DNA from: Klebsormidium nitens | Taxonomy: Eukaryota; Streptophyta; Klebsormidiophyceae; Klebsormidiales; Klebsormidiaceae | Length of the DNA: 64,000 nt | Assembly: GCA_000708835.1 (NCBI GenBank) | Contig: DF236957.1 | Coordinates: 415,629-479,628, forward strand | Direction of reading: 5' to 3' | Shown here: positions 11,032-22,700 of the stretch, piece by piece | Numbering within the stretch: position 1 is the stretch's first letter | How the letters are laid out: each line of letters starts with the position of its first letter | Translations under genes and position numbers: made by a program | The notes under the pieces: generated by a model | What the model was told of the DNA's origin: nothing | What the model saw: only the letters and a program-made list of their open reading frames with translations | Databases searched by the model: none

Positions 11032-13030
11032 CTACGCCCCGGAAGGGCCGGCCGCGATGCCCGCGCCGGGCGCGGGCGCGGGCGCGAGCACGGGGCGGGG
11101 CCCCGGTAGAACGTTGATGGCGACCTTCATGCCGTCGAGACAGTGGCCGTCGACCCTGCCCAGAAACAGAACGGACGAATCTGTAGTTAGTACCAACTTT
11201 GCCTGGCGCTTCCGCATTTTCGAATTTGTAAACCATAGGTTGGCCGATTGGGGGATCTGATTGTAAATTCGTCAGAAAGCGAAGCTCAGATGAATCGGTC
11301 GACCAGATGTCTACCTTTACTGAGATCAGAGAAGCACATTTTGAGCGCGCGTACCTATGCATGCACGGGAAGTACAATAAGTGGCCCGTGTCGTTCCGTG
11401 GGCTTTGCGGACTTGCGCGGATTCAAAGCCGACGAGTCCGTGACGCGAGATCACAAAACCGGGCGTCGACGTTTCTCGAACAACTTTGGTTACACCATCC
11501 AAACGCGCGCGCTCAAGAATCACATTTCCGCTTTTTTTGACCGAACTTGTTCAGAGAAGACGACTTGCTTCGTGTATTGGGTCACAGCCTCGTCGAGAGT
11601 ATTGGTGATAAATCTCCCTGGCACAAATTCTCAGATTCTCCGAAAGCAGGGTAGTTCGAACTACAGTAGCTCTCACAAGGTAATCGCTGCGCATCCGACG
11701 GAATGAGCAGTCGGCATACAAGCGCAATGCAGACAAGGGTTGGTTGGAGTGGTACTGACTCGCATGCGTAGTAGTCCGGGCCAGGCGCTGAGACCGGTAC
11801 GTTCACGCCGACCAGTCCCGGGGCAACGTTGGAGTTGTTGGGCTGACTCAGGTTGGTTGAGTTGGAAAAGTCGCACGCGGTCAGGGACTGGTTATTGGGC
11901 AGCGCGAAGACGGTGTGAATCGCTGGGGGGAACACGAAGACTGCACGAGACAACAGAAAGAGGCTTTCGAAGTTCGAAGATGGGCAAATGAGCTGAGGGC
12001 TGAGACGGGTAGGCCAGCGAAAGTGCGTGTGGGCCGCAGCAATCTTTCTGATTAAATGTTGAAGCCGAATGGACCTTTCAGTACCCCGGAAAGAGGCTTC
12101 ATTCTCTCAATCCTCAGTTCTCTTGGCCTGTCCGGTTGTAACCTCTTTCATGTTGCTGACCTTCAGTCTTCAAGCACTTCGGTCTCTCAGATGGTCAAAT
12201 TCCGAAAAGACTGCCTTACACAACGAAATGAGAACGATTGCCAGGACAGAAATTTTCACTTCGTCTCTCATCCCCTCACGTTGCAAAAGTTCAATCTGGT
12301 CAGAAGAGAGATCGAGAAATGATGTCATCTCCGGACAGCGCCGAGGTCCAGAACGAGCAGGAAAGAACTAGATATGGGACTCACAGAGAACGTCGCCCAC
12401 GTAGACTGGGTTCTGCTCCGCCCACAGCGGGTAGTTGATTCCGAGCCCCCATCCCGACGATCCCCCGACTTGAACCAGGTCAGCTCTTGCCCCCTGAACC
12501 AATCAGACGAGTTGGGAGTAATTGTTTATTTTTCAACATATTAGTGAAAAGATGGGGCATTTCTGCAGTCACTGAAATATAAAGGCACTGCCAAAGCCTT
12601 TGACCAGGTTCAAAGTATGGCAAGTGCTGTCAGCGTGCTGACAGCTTGGAAGTTGGGCCAAGCGGCTATTTTTGAAATGGTCGTTTCAGGTGTCGAAAGG
12701 CTGATTTCTTGGACAGCAAAAAGAGCTTGCAATAGGCAGAGGGCTGCTTTCCAAGGGGGGTTTTTCACGACTTCAAAAGGTTCTCTACCTGTCCTTTTGC
12801 TCCCCAAACCAAATAGATTGCCCCACAAATCGATTTCTGGGAAACGCAGAAACTTTGGCACGCAAGGGCTTTCCACCACGAATGCTCCTTATATACGGCT
12901 AATCAACAAAAGCGACGATCCGAGGGAGTCAGAGAAGGGAATCGCAGAACGTGCTCCTCACCAGCGTAGCAGCGCCAAGGCAAATTAGAGCCGCGAGAAG
13001 TGCCCGTTGCAACACCTCTTCGCGCGCCAT
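11032..13030 (-). CDS. Phytocyanin (secreted plant-type blue copper protein)
   Basis: A type I copper protein of the phytocyanin family, expected at the cell surface or wall and thought to act in electron transfer. Exons: 12962-13030, 12385-12493, 11760-11940, 11032-11155; 160 residues, frames consistent. A signal peptide (MAREEVLQRALLAALICLGA) ends at a good cleavage site, GARA|D28. The mature start has VGGSSGWG, typical of phytocyanins, and then NPVYVGDVL. Copper ligands fit H68 (PPAIHTV), C119, H124 and M129, with the family spacing C-x4-H-x4-M. Methionine as axial ligand points to the plantacyanin/uclacyanin type rather than stellacyanin (Gln). C82 and C125 fit the conserved disulfide. 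A Pro/Ala/Gly-rich tail follows, but there is no hydrophobic GPI signal. It diverges from the Sel1 gene. Confidence 0.9.
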
Positions 13031-14047
13031 TGTGGTTTCGCCCAACCTCGCCTCGCCCTAGCCCGTGTTAGAGATCAATTCTCTCCTGTTTAATGTGCCT
13101 CTTACAGACCAAAAAACAACCGGCGCAGGCCTCAACGGAGTTGTCACCGAACTTTTCCACGTTGATAAGAGTCGCGTCAGGACCTTCTTGCAACGACTCC
13201 CTGTATATTGCCTTTTCTGCTAGAAGGAAATAGAAACAGGGGCTGCAAATACGCAGCTTTCACCTGTCAAAAAGCAGGGAGTCCCTCTGAAAGGATCGTC
13301 CTTCCAATCCGCTTGTAAATATAGTTGGAGCTTTCCGTAATACTACTCTAGCAGTCCTAAGTTCCTTTGAACGAAGAGGGAGAGAACTCTTCCAGCCGGA
13401 TAACTCAAGTTCATGCCTGCGGAGTGACTGTTTAGGGGGCTTCCTTTTACAGCGCTGTATCTGTACGGTACTTCACATGTGTTTGACCATTCGCATGACA
13501 ATGCAGGAAAGTCGAACTGGCGGCTTGAAGCACGGCTAGCGAGATCCTGCTGGACGAAAGTCAACTCACCGCCGCGGTGCATGGGGTGGTGGTACAGGCT
13601 GTGCCGTAAGACATTCGCCATTGGGCTTCAGCGAGACTTTCGGGTAATTGTCCCTGAGCCCTTCGTCTGTTCTTCTGCTTGGTTAGACTGAGACTAAGAG
13701 GTTGCGCAGTAACGGAAGGCAGGTGCTTCCAGACCCGTAGGCACCCACTATACAGCCCACGTAAGTTGCCCCCCCATAAGATCAGCCAGCTGGGGCTGTT
13801 GCGGCAGCTGGTTGCTTTTTTGTTGTGCTGATCTCATGCGTGAAGAGTTGGTGGAGGCGTCGAGCTCCTCGCTGCGGAACCACCGGATCAGTAAGAGCAC
13901 CACTGTCGTTGGCCGCACCGCGTGTCTCCTTGAGGAACCGGGACGCTGCCCAGAACGTAGCCCGAAGCGCTCGAATGCGCGACAAAATATGGTAAGTGCT
14001 TAGGAACGAAGGCAAGAGGTAGAGCGCGCGCAGTTCTTGCAGCCACC
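13031..14047. promoter_or_regulatory. 1.0 kb divergent intergenic region (phytocyanin / Sel1 gene)
   Basis: Both flanking genes start outward from this interval, so it should contain their promoters. No gene, repeat or named element was recognised. The Sel1 ATG at 14048 sits in a strong context (GCCACC before ATG). Confidence 0.4.
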
Positions 14048-15082
14048 ATGTTTCCCTGGCTGTTATCCGCGATCTGCTTCTTCAAAAGGCGGTCGAATCC
14101 TGTCATCACAGCATCGCAAAATGCAGCGCAGATTCCAAGAAATCAAGCATTGAAGCGGCCAAACGGCACAGTGATCGATACGGGGCGCGCAAAGCGACTG
14201 CGTTTGATGGGCTTTCATGGGATCAGTGAGTACGAAGAAGCAGTCGCCCCTAGAGAAAGTGCAGGTGATCAAACCAAAGCGGAAGTCTTCGCCTCAGAGG
14301 CCTTCTACGAAAGGGGCGTAATCGCAGTCAAGGAAGAGCGGCGCGCAGATGGCTTTGAGTGCTTCAGAGGGGGGGCAGCTTTAGGCAGCGCCCGGTGCAT
14401 GCTAGAGCTCGCGGCTTGCTTTGCCGAAGGCGACAGCTGTCCGCAGGACGTGATAGCCGCGGTCGCTCTCTTTAACCAAGCCCACAATCTCCCTGGTTTC
14501 GCTGAAGTGCTTGGGGCCGAGCTCGCTCGGGTGCAATACAAACTTGGCAAGAGTGCTTTCGATGCCGGATCGATCAAAGCGGTGGAGTTCTTGACAGCCG
14601 CGGCTGACTATGGGCACCCAGGCGCGCAATATGAACTGGGTACTTTGCACGAACTAGGCTGGGGGGTCGAGCGAAATATGGACGAAGCAATCGTCTGGTG
14701 GGGAAAGGCAGCCGACCAAAACGACCTTCTCGCGCTCTACAAGCTGGGAGAATGCCATCGCGATGGCAAAAGAGTTGCCCGAGACAGCGCAAAGGCAGCT
14801 GCGCTGTTCAGTAGGGCGGCCGAACTAGGACACGTCAGCGCGGGGTTTGAAGTGGGATGGTGCTACTTCACAGGATGGGGCGTCGCTCGCGACTTTGCGG
14901 AAGCGTTCCGCTGGTTTAGGAAGGCGGCGGAACAGGGCGACCGGACAGCGCAGTCTCTCGTGGCTTACTGCTATCGCTCTGGGACCGGCGTGACCAAGAA
15001 CGTGGAGAAAGGACTCGCGTGGTCAAAAGGGCGGGGGAAGGGAGGTTCCGTTCGAGAGCAACGGACAATGACGGAATGCTAA
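14048..15082 (+). CDS. Sel1-like repeat protein, intronless
   Basis: A 344-residue protein of Sel1-type (TPR-related) helical repeats, usually a protein-protein interaction scaffold. At least four repeats are clear in the C-terminal half, with signatures such as AQYELGTLHELGWGVERN, YKLGECHRDGKRVARD, GWCYFTGWGVARDFAEA and AYCYRSGTGVTKNVEKG. More degenerate repeats precede them. The N-terminus is hydrophobic for about 12 residues, then basic with a KRLRL stretch. It is a single exon, unlike its neighbours. The frame stops at TAA (15080-15082) in the middle of a repeat. The next 19 codons, in the same frame, read as the missing second helix (KRNVDAAAMWNQKAA) before TAG at 15140-15142. The C-terminus therefore looks recently truncated. 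Confidence 0.85.
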   Translation: MFPWLLSAICFFKRRSNPVITASQNAAQIPRNQALKRPNGTVIDTGRAKRLRLMGFHGISEYEEAVAPRESAGDQTKAEVFASEAFYERGVIAVKEERRADGFECFRGGAALGSARCMLELAACFAEGDSCPQDVIAAVALFNQAHNLPGFAEVLGAELARVQYKLGKSAFDAGSIKAVEFLTAAADYGHPGAQYELGTLHELGWGVERNMDEAIVWWGKAADQNDLLALYKLGECHRDGKRVARDSAKAAALFSRAAELGHVSAGFEVGWCYFTGWGVARDFAEAFRWFRKAAEQGDRTAQSLVAYCYRSGTGVTKNVEKGLAWSKGRGKGGSVREQRTMTEC

Positions 15083-16715
15083 GTGAATAAGCGCAACGTG
15101 GACGCAGCGGCTATGTGGAATCAGAAGGCCGCGACGCGTTAGCATAGAACTTTCGACATCGCGGCGGGCCTAAAGCTTTATAAAGCGGCAACGGTGCAAG
15201 AAATATTAGAAAAAGGGCGTCAATTAGGCCAAGGGGGTCGAAAGTGAGGACACTGCTGTCAGGGCTTTGCTGAGAATGCTAGAGAAGGGACCGCTGAGCC
15301 AAAGAGCGTAGAGTGCAAGACTTAGATTGTGACCACACTCGCAGCATTACCTAGCCGAGTTCCGAGTCAGCATTTTGTTTGTACAGAAAACGCTCGCTAG
15401 AAAAGGTCTACTGGAAAGCAAGAATGGGTACCGGTAGTAGGAAAGTCTACCTGATCAGAGGTGCTTTAGTAACGGACTCGAAAGAAGAAACGAAAGCTAA
15501 ACGATTGATTGCTTTGGACCATCTAGTACTTCAAGTTGTCAGTGTCGATGCTCAAGAGTGCTTTCCGGCGAGTCTTAGGATTTCGTCGCGCCTGTGACTT
15601 GCATCCATGATTACCACATGCGAGTATTAGTTCGACAGTTCCCAGTCCCTTACATCGATCTTGAATAGAATAGGCGGTTTGCTCTTCCACGTCACGAGCT
15701 TTTGAGTCATGTTGAGTCGAAGATCTGCACATGTGTGTTTTGGAATACAAGCGTGACGACTGCGGCTGGTCTCAAATGGAAGCACTGCGTCGATCGGTAG
15801 TTCGCCCGGTCATGTTAATTTCATCATTTGTTGATTAGAAACGAGGTGCAGAGCGCCATTCGAAGATGCAGAGCGCCACTTAGAGATGATAACAAGTTCT
15901 GCTCGTACGGCTGTATGTACGATCGCAGTTCCTTGCCTTATACGGTATCTTGCATTTCTGCCGCCTTGATGCATGTCCGACACTTAGAGCCCGGCTTTAT
16001 ACTATGACAATTCTGTTTGGTTGGCCATGAGGATAGGCACATGGACTGCTGTTAATTTCAGTCCCCAGGCACAACCTAGTTGCATGTCGAAGTCATGGTT
16101 GGCCGGATACTTGAATAGGCAAGTCAGCTCGAAAGCGCCATGTAATATCTGCGATCATGCTGAATTTCATCGACCTCTGGATTGATTTGCAACGTACCCA
16201 TATGCCTGATCTGTAAGCACGTGGTACTTGCATGCATCTTTGTCGGACACCGGAAGTAATGAGCTCGCGAAAGGCGCTCCAGCCCAGAATCCAAGAATGT
16301 ACGGCGGGTAGCACCGGCCCAGTACGAACAGCCCTGGCTGGTTCGACCGGACCAATCTGCCGCGGAACAGTGTGCCCAATAAAAAACATATATGTTACAC
16401 GCTTGTCTCTCGGTCTCACCCTTGCCTGCGACACAAGGTAAGACTTCCTTGGCAATGCTGATTGCTGCTGCGTCTGACGTACCTCGACTGGCCAACACGG
16501 GGTTCCAACAACGCACCACTTGCGCAACTAGTTTACTGACGTTACCTAACCTATGACAACTAAAGCGATGTGATTTGACGCTACACCGATGCTTTTGAAT
16601 GTCAACCCAAGGACGTAGAGGCGTAAACGAGACACGAGTGATGTCGCAACGCTTAAAGCTACCCCATAATCACTAGAAACATTAGAAAGAACAAGCGTGC
16701 CATGCCTTGGCAAGC
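15083..16715. other. Intergenic stretch beginning with the orphaned end of a Sel1 repeat
   Basis: Positions 15083-15142 are the in-frame remnant described under the Sel1 gene. The rest shows no recognisable exon. A short direct repeat (ATGCAGAGCGCCA, first copy with one change) lies near 15846-15880. It separates the convergent 3' ends of the Sel1 and ABC transporter genes. Confidence 0.5.
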
Positions 16716-19700
16716 TCACACCTTCCTGGTTTTGTTGAAGATCCGGAATGCGAGGACTGCTAGGGCTTTGAACAAGAGAGTGAACGCTATCAAAGCCAGT
16801 AAATCATAGCCCCGCCGGCTGTAGGTCAAGTTCTGCAGATCACAGCAAAACAGAAGTGTCAAGGTCTTTCTTCGAGACAACGACAGCCTTGTCAACAGCC
16901 ATTCGGCGGTAGTCGTTACGAAGATAGTAAAGAGGAACATAAACGCCCATTGAGGACAAACTGTAAGGCTGTTACGAATAATTTCCCAACACCCAAAAGG
17001 AACATAGAGAGGGGAAGGAGCAGAACACATACGAAATGCACATGCTTCGTCACAAGCTCACAACCTGCCAAAGCGAAGAGAGCCGACGACAACGTAAGAC
17101 TACAGGACGGGGGAAAGGGTCTCGCATTTAAACATTCTCCCTGCATTACCGGCATCAAACAGTTCTTCCTTCAAGCGACGGGACGAGCCTTCGTGAATCG
17201 CACTTGTACCCGTCTCTAAGCGATAACGGCAGCAAACGAGGGATGTAGAATAGAGTTATCGCACTCACCCATTCTCCCTGCACAACCGGCCATGTGATCC
17301 GGTTAAAGTTCGGATGGTCCAATAGCCGCTCACAGCGGCACTGGGGGCACGCGTTCCCGTCGATGAGGCAACCCGCAAGAATGCAGTTCGGCGTGCTAGT
17401 GTTGCAGTAAAAGGCGACACTAGCGAGACAGTTGAACGCGTACTGGAGCGGGTTAAGCCAGAAAAGCCAGACGTAAAAGTCGGGGATGTTGGCGCGGTTA
17501 ACGAGGTAACCCGAGGTTAGGCTCCAGAGGGTGGTGAAGAAGGTGAGGATGAGCGCGGCGACCTGGGGAGGGTTAAGAAGAGGGTTAGGGCGAGACCACG
17601 AGGGACGGCAAACACTCGGGGGGTTCAGCAAAAAGATAGGAACGATTAGCAGCGACAAAGGGACTTTGGGTAGCTGCAACATTTCCTCGAATGGAGACGC
17701 TGAAGAGAGCAGGGTACAGAAAAGATGACGATGGAATCGAACAAAGAAAAGAACGCCCAGAGAAGGGAGAAAGGCTATAAGGATCATGATGTTGTTTCTA
17801 ACCGGGGCAGGTAGCGTGCATCTCACAAACTTGGAAGACGAAGAAAGGCTGGTGTACAATGAAGCCACATGTACCGATCTCGGGTGGCTTTGAGCAGTTT
17901 TTTGGGCAGTGCGAGATGCATCTAGACTGTTAGCGCGCTCTTCACCAACGGAACCAAGCACACTAGATGCAAGAACTAGATGCAAGTCATAGACCAAAAA
18001 TTGTTAAGCGCTCGAACTTTACCTTGGCGTTGAGCGCGACCTCGGCCACAAGCAGCCCGAAGTAGACCATGGCCAGGGTGTAGAGAAAGACGGCTGCGAG
18101 TGACGTCAGGAAAGTGGTGCCTGACGTCAGCGCGATGTCAGCCATGCCGTAGACGATGATGGTGAAGATGAAAGACGTCACCAGCAGGAAAGGCAGCTGC
18201 AAGAGGAGAAGGGCATCGTTAGGAGGGGGGTTACGGATAGGGTCAAATGGGCTTTTGGGAAAGGCCGAGTCCGTGGCCCAAGAAGACCTGCCACAGGGAC
18301 ACCCTTAATCCCTACAAAGGTCGACCACAATCACGCGGTTCCTCACAGGCTGCTCGAGTAAGGAAATGGACAATATATTGGGCTCAGAGTACTGTCTGCT
18401 CGGCCTAGAGGGTTGTCAAAGCAATAAGAGTACAGGGAAGCAAACGGAGGATGTGGTCGGCAAAATGGCAACTCCATTGTCTCAACAACGATACCAGGCG
18501 GGACGCACTTGGGCAATGAGAGGGAGTCAGCGAAACGCTGCGGTCTTCAAAGTGCAAAACAGCGCAATCTCAACAGCACCACCCGATGCTTTTGGAACCA
18601 CAAAGGCTGCATCACGGATGTCAAACTAGGACCGCCTCAAAAGAAGATGCGCCCACCTCCGCGAAACCCCAGGCGAGGCTGTAATTGAGCGCGCTGTAGG
18701 CCGACACGTGGCGCTCTCGCAGGTACATGGGCTGCTCGCGGTTCCAGGCCATCACCACAAACACCGCGTTCATCAGGCCGAAGAGTAGCACGGCGAGGTA
18801 GATCACTCCGACACGTGACACCACGCCGGAGGTAGTGTCTTGGCCAACCTGCGTGGGAGATAGCGAGTGTCAAGCCAAATGTATGGGTTGTGGAAAACAA
18901 AGTCAAGAAGTGAGTTTCCAAGGTTGAAGAGCACAAGAAACGACGAGAACCGAGCCGGAATTTGTGTCTGGGTCAAAATCTGGAAGGACGTATAGAATTT
19001 GAAAGGACAGTGGTACGGAGTTTGAGCAAAGAATCTAGTTTCGCATTTGTCAGCAGAATAGCAGCACAGACAGGTGTGTCGCGCTCCCGCGTGACACAAT
19101 GTCGTAGCGTGTGCCTTGACCAAGCTACAGAAAAGATGCGCTGGCGTCAACAGGCACATAAGGGGTGGTCAGAAGGAGCACCGAAGCTACAGCAGATCTC
19201 ACCTTGAAGCAGAGCGAGCCCAGGATGAGCGCGAGTAGGATGCCCATGAGCGCGCGCCCGAAGCTGTTGTTCACGTTCCGCCAGAAGGTGCGCACCGCGC
19301 GCTTCGTCACCTCGCCCTGCCGCCGCCAGGGGGGCGCCGCATAGCCCTGCCAAAAAGTCAGCGGAATGACGTCAGCAAAACGCCTCCTTAGGGGCCCGTC
19401 CCGGCACAGACGCATCGAAGTCGTCTGAATGCAAGTTTGTCATCAGAAATGCCCCTCCCCGCCATTATTGCGGTCAGTGTCTCTACTTGATACAATTCCA
19501 AACGGTGCCTTTCGAACTTGCTTCGACTCTCATGAAGGGCGTATGACCCCACGAGAATCGCTGTCATCCAACAACTAAGAAGGTGGAGCGTTTCAAAACA
19601 AGATACTTCAAAGCTGAAGAAAAGGCGGAAGCACACGGAAAGCGATGGACCGACCTCTTCCGAAAAGTCCGGCCCCGCCTCGCCCTTGCTCCAGCGCAGC

Positions 19701-22700
19701 GTATCGAGTTCCTCTGCATTGACGTCATACAGCTCGCTCTTCTTGTAGTCTATAGCGTACTCTCGGTGCGCCACGCGCGTAATTCCGGCGCCGATTACCT
19801 CCATGATGTACGACGCGGGGTTCTGGTTGTCGCCGCACGCGACAGTTCCGGGTATCGCCTGAGACATGGGGAAGGATATTCAATATGGATGATAAGAAGA
19901 TTGGTGCAATCTGCTCGATTGAAGCGGAGGCATGTTGACAGCGGATCCCGAGGACCTGCTTGTGACGATGCTGGATTCCGATTGGACTGCAAAAAGGTAA
20001 GAAATTTGAGCGTCTGCACTGCATTGTCGCGACAAGACTTTATGCCGGTCAAGGTTCACCAGCCGATATTGAGCTGCAAAATTGCAGAGAAGTGAACTCC
20101 TGCATCTATCGATCTTGACAGTTTTTGGGAACAACATGTCAGGAAAGGAACGCACAAGCAAGCAAGCCCGCCGCAGACCACTGAAACCCAGAGTCAGCAA
20201 AAATGGCCCATAAACAAAGACGCCAGCCCACCTCGAAGTATTTGACCACGTTTTCTCCGTCAGGCCCGATTGGCCCGAAGAAGACGGTCTCCCCCCCGAA
20301 CTTAAGCAACAGCAGCATGTCGAATGCGGAGAAGAGGCGCGCGCTGGGCTGGTGTGACGTCATCACAATCGTCCGCCCCGTGTTGGCGATGTTGCGGATG
20401 CCGCGCATCAGCCGCTGCGCGCCGCGCGAGTCCAAACCGCTGCAAGGGTAGCGAATAATTTCATAATGAGCGAGCGAGTTTCTCAAGAAGCAGTCCTTTC
20501 TTGTTTGTGAGAGATGGCAAGACCCAACGTTGTCTTCAGGATCTGAGTGGTTTGCCAGACCTCTTTGAAAAGGAAGGAACGCTGAAAGCGATGGCTTAAT
20601 AACTAGGGAAGGTTTGGCAGCCACTTCTCGACTCGATTAAGAAGCTGAAGATTGAGTCGACGAGAATCCCCGACCCGTGGATATTCATGGATAGACAGCC
20701 CAAAGCACAACCAATCACCACAAAAAGGTTCGTCGAGTCTATTGGATCCTTGTGCGGTTACTCACGCTGTCGGCTCGTCGAAGAAGATGATGCTCGGGTT
20801 CGCCGCGAGCTCCGTGGCGATGCTGACCCGCTTGATCTGCTCGATGCCCAGGCCCACCCGGGTCGGGATGCCCACCAAAAAGTTGCGAATAGGCAGCAGC
20901 TCCAGCACCTCCATCACCTGGGGGGATACAATTTGCCTTCTGTTATGCCCCCTTCCGCATTATTTGAAGGTTTTAAGCATCGGAACTGAATCAAAATAAG
21001 ATTGCCCACGAAAGGAGGCGAACGGAGATATCGCTCAGAACAGCTTGCTTGCACTTATGGGTCTTATGAAGGCCCAACTTCTGAGAATAGCAAATTGGAT
21101 CGCATCCAGCGTAGGAAAGTCTACTGCAGAAAGGCTTGGAAATACATTTCATGGTCGAGTGAACTTGACGCCGCGCACCACAGCTCAACAAAAGCACAGA
21201 TGCCCCCAAGGCCTTTGAATATCTGTGGTACAAAGCGGTCCGATTTGCGTCGAGACGTGAAATTTCGAGACGTTTTAAGAACCCTAAAACCCTAAAGCCC
21301 TAACACCTTAAAACCCTAAAACCCTAAAACTCGACGCATGCATGTTCTCAACCGCAAAAAGTCTCGTCCCGCTTTCTATCGGTACTCTAAGACCAGCACT
21401 TTTCCGCTTGGTGCAAGAGGAAGGCCTGCAACAGATTCCGGAGTGGGGACAAGCCGAGGCGGCCTCACCTCGACGATGAAGGCCTGCAGATGCTGGTCGA
21501 GCGTGCTGCTCGGCAACCGCAGCCGTGCCGCGAAGCGCAGCGTCTCCTCGACCGTCAGGTACGGCGACAATGTGTCCTGAAGTGCGACGTACCTGAGCCG
21601 AGAAAGTACAGCCACGTTAGGGTTTGCAAATTGCTTTGAAATGTAGCAGCAATTGTGAGAGATTGGTACAGACCACTGAAGAAGAATACATCGGTGAGAG
21701 CTGCCGCCAGATGGGGGGAATGTATAAACTTGAAACCTGCAGGAACCTATGGGCTCGAGGTTCGAGTCCCCTCTTCATACATTGCAAGAGGAGCACGAAA
21801 ACCCAAACTTTGTTGACAGCAGAAGAACAATTTGCCAGCATGACTGGATTCAGTTCCTGAATGCCGCTTCGTAACCCACCCGCTGTAAACTCCGCTTGAT
21901 CATTACTAGCACGACTTGACTGCTGACAAGAAAACCACTCCTGGTCGAAATTATCTCGAAATCAAAACTTTTGTCAACCGTTATGTTTAAAACCTTACCC
22001 GGAAATGCGCTTGAAAGTGCTCTCGACCCGGTCGAACCCGTTCACGAGGATGTCCCCCGTGATGTGACCCTTCTGTTGCCCCGCCAGGACGTCTAGCAGG
22101 ATGCGCTTCCCAGCCCCAGGGCCGCCCATGATCGCGGTTATGTACCCGGGTTTGGCAAACCCGCTGACGTCACGGAGGAGGACCTTGGGGGCGTCGGGGC
22201 TGGTGCCTGGCACGGGGACCTGATAAGAGGAGACGAGGGGCGGACTTTCAGAGCAAACCTAGAAGAGGAGTGAGGAGAGGGTTCCTCGAGTCTTCTTTCA
22301 ATATCGGCGAGATTGTGGGCTAAGCGAAATGGCAATTCGATTGCGACTTGGGGCCGAAATATGCGCAGTTGCCTTCCGCTTTGAAATGGATGCCACTCTT
22401 CTGTTGCTCACAACCAGACGCTGACGAACATTACACAGGATTGGTTGCTCAATCCTTCAAAGCCGAAGCTGGCTTCAATTACCGAAAAGCAGATGCAAGC
22501 TGCCGCTTCGAATCACAGCAAATGAAGGAACCAAGAAGCATGTGCAAACCACTTTTGCGCAACTTGACAACAAGCATAACGGCCAGAATAAGGCAACGAG
22601 TGGAACGCCCAACTCACATCGTAGTGGATGTTGTGGAAGGACAGCGTCACGGGCACATACTCCAGGATCCCCGGCGGCTTGATCATGTTCTTATGCTCAA

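Noticed and set aside
12617-12988. 123-codon plus-strand frame near the phytocyanin start
   Set aside because: It overlaps the phytocyanin intron and signal-peptide exon on the other strand and has no protein-like features.
21730-21790. tRNA T-arm-like sequence GGTTCGAGTCC
   Set aside because: The 3' acceptor strand after it (TTCATAC) has no matching 5' strand upstream, and no D-arm or anticodon arm folds. It is intronic sequence in the ABC gene.
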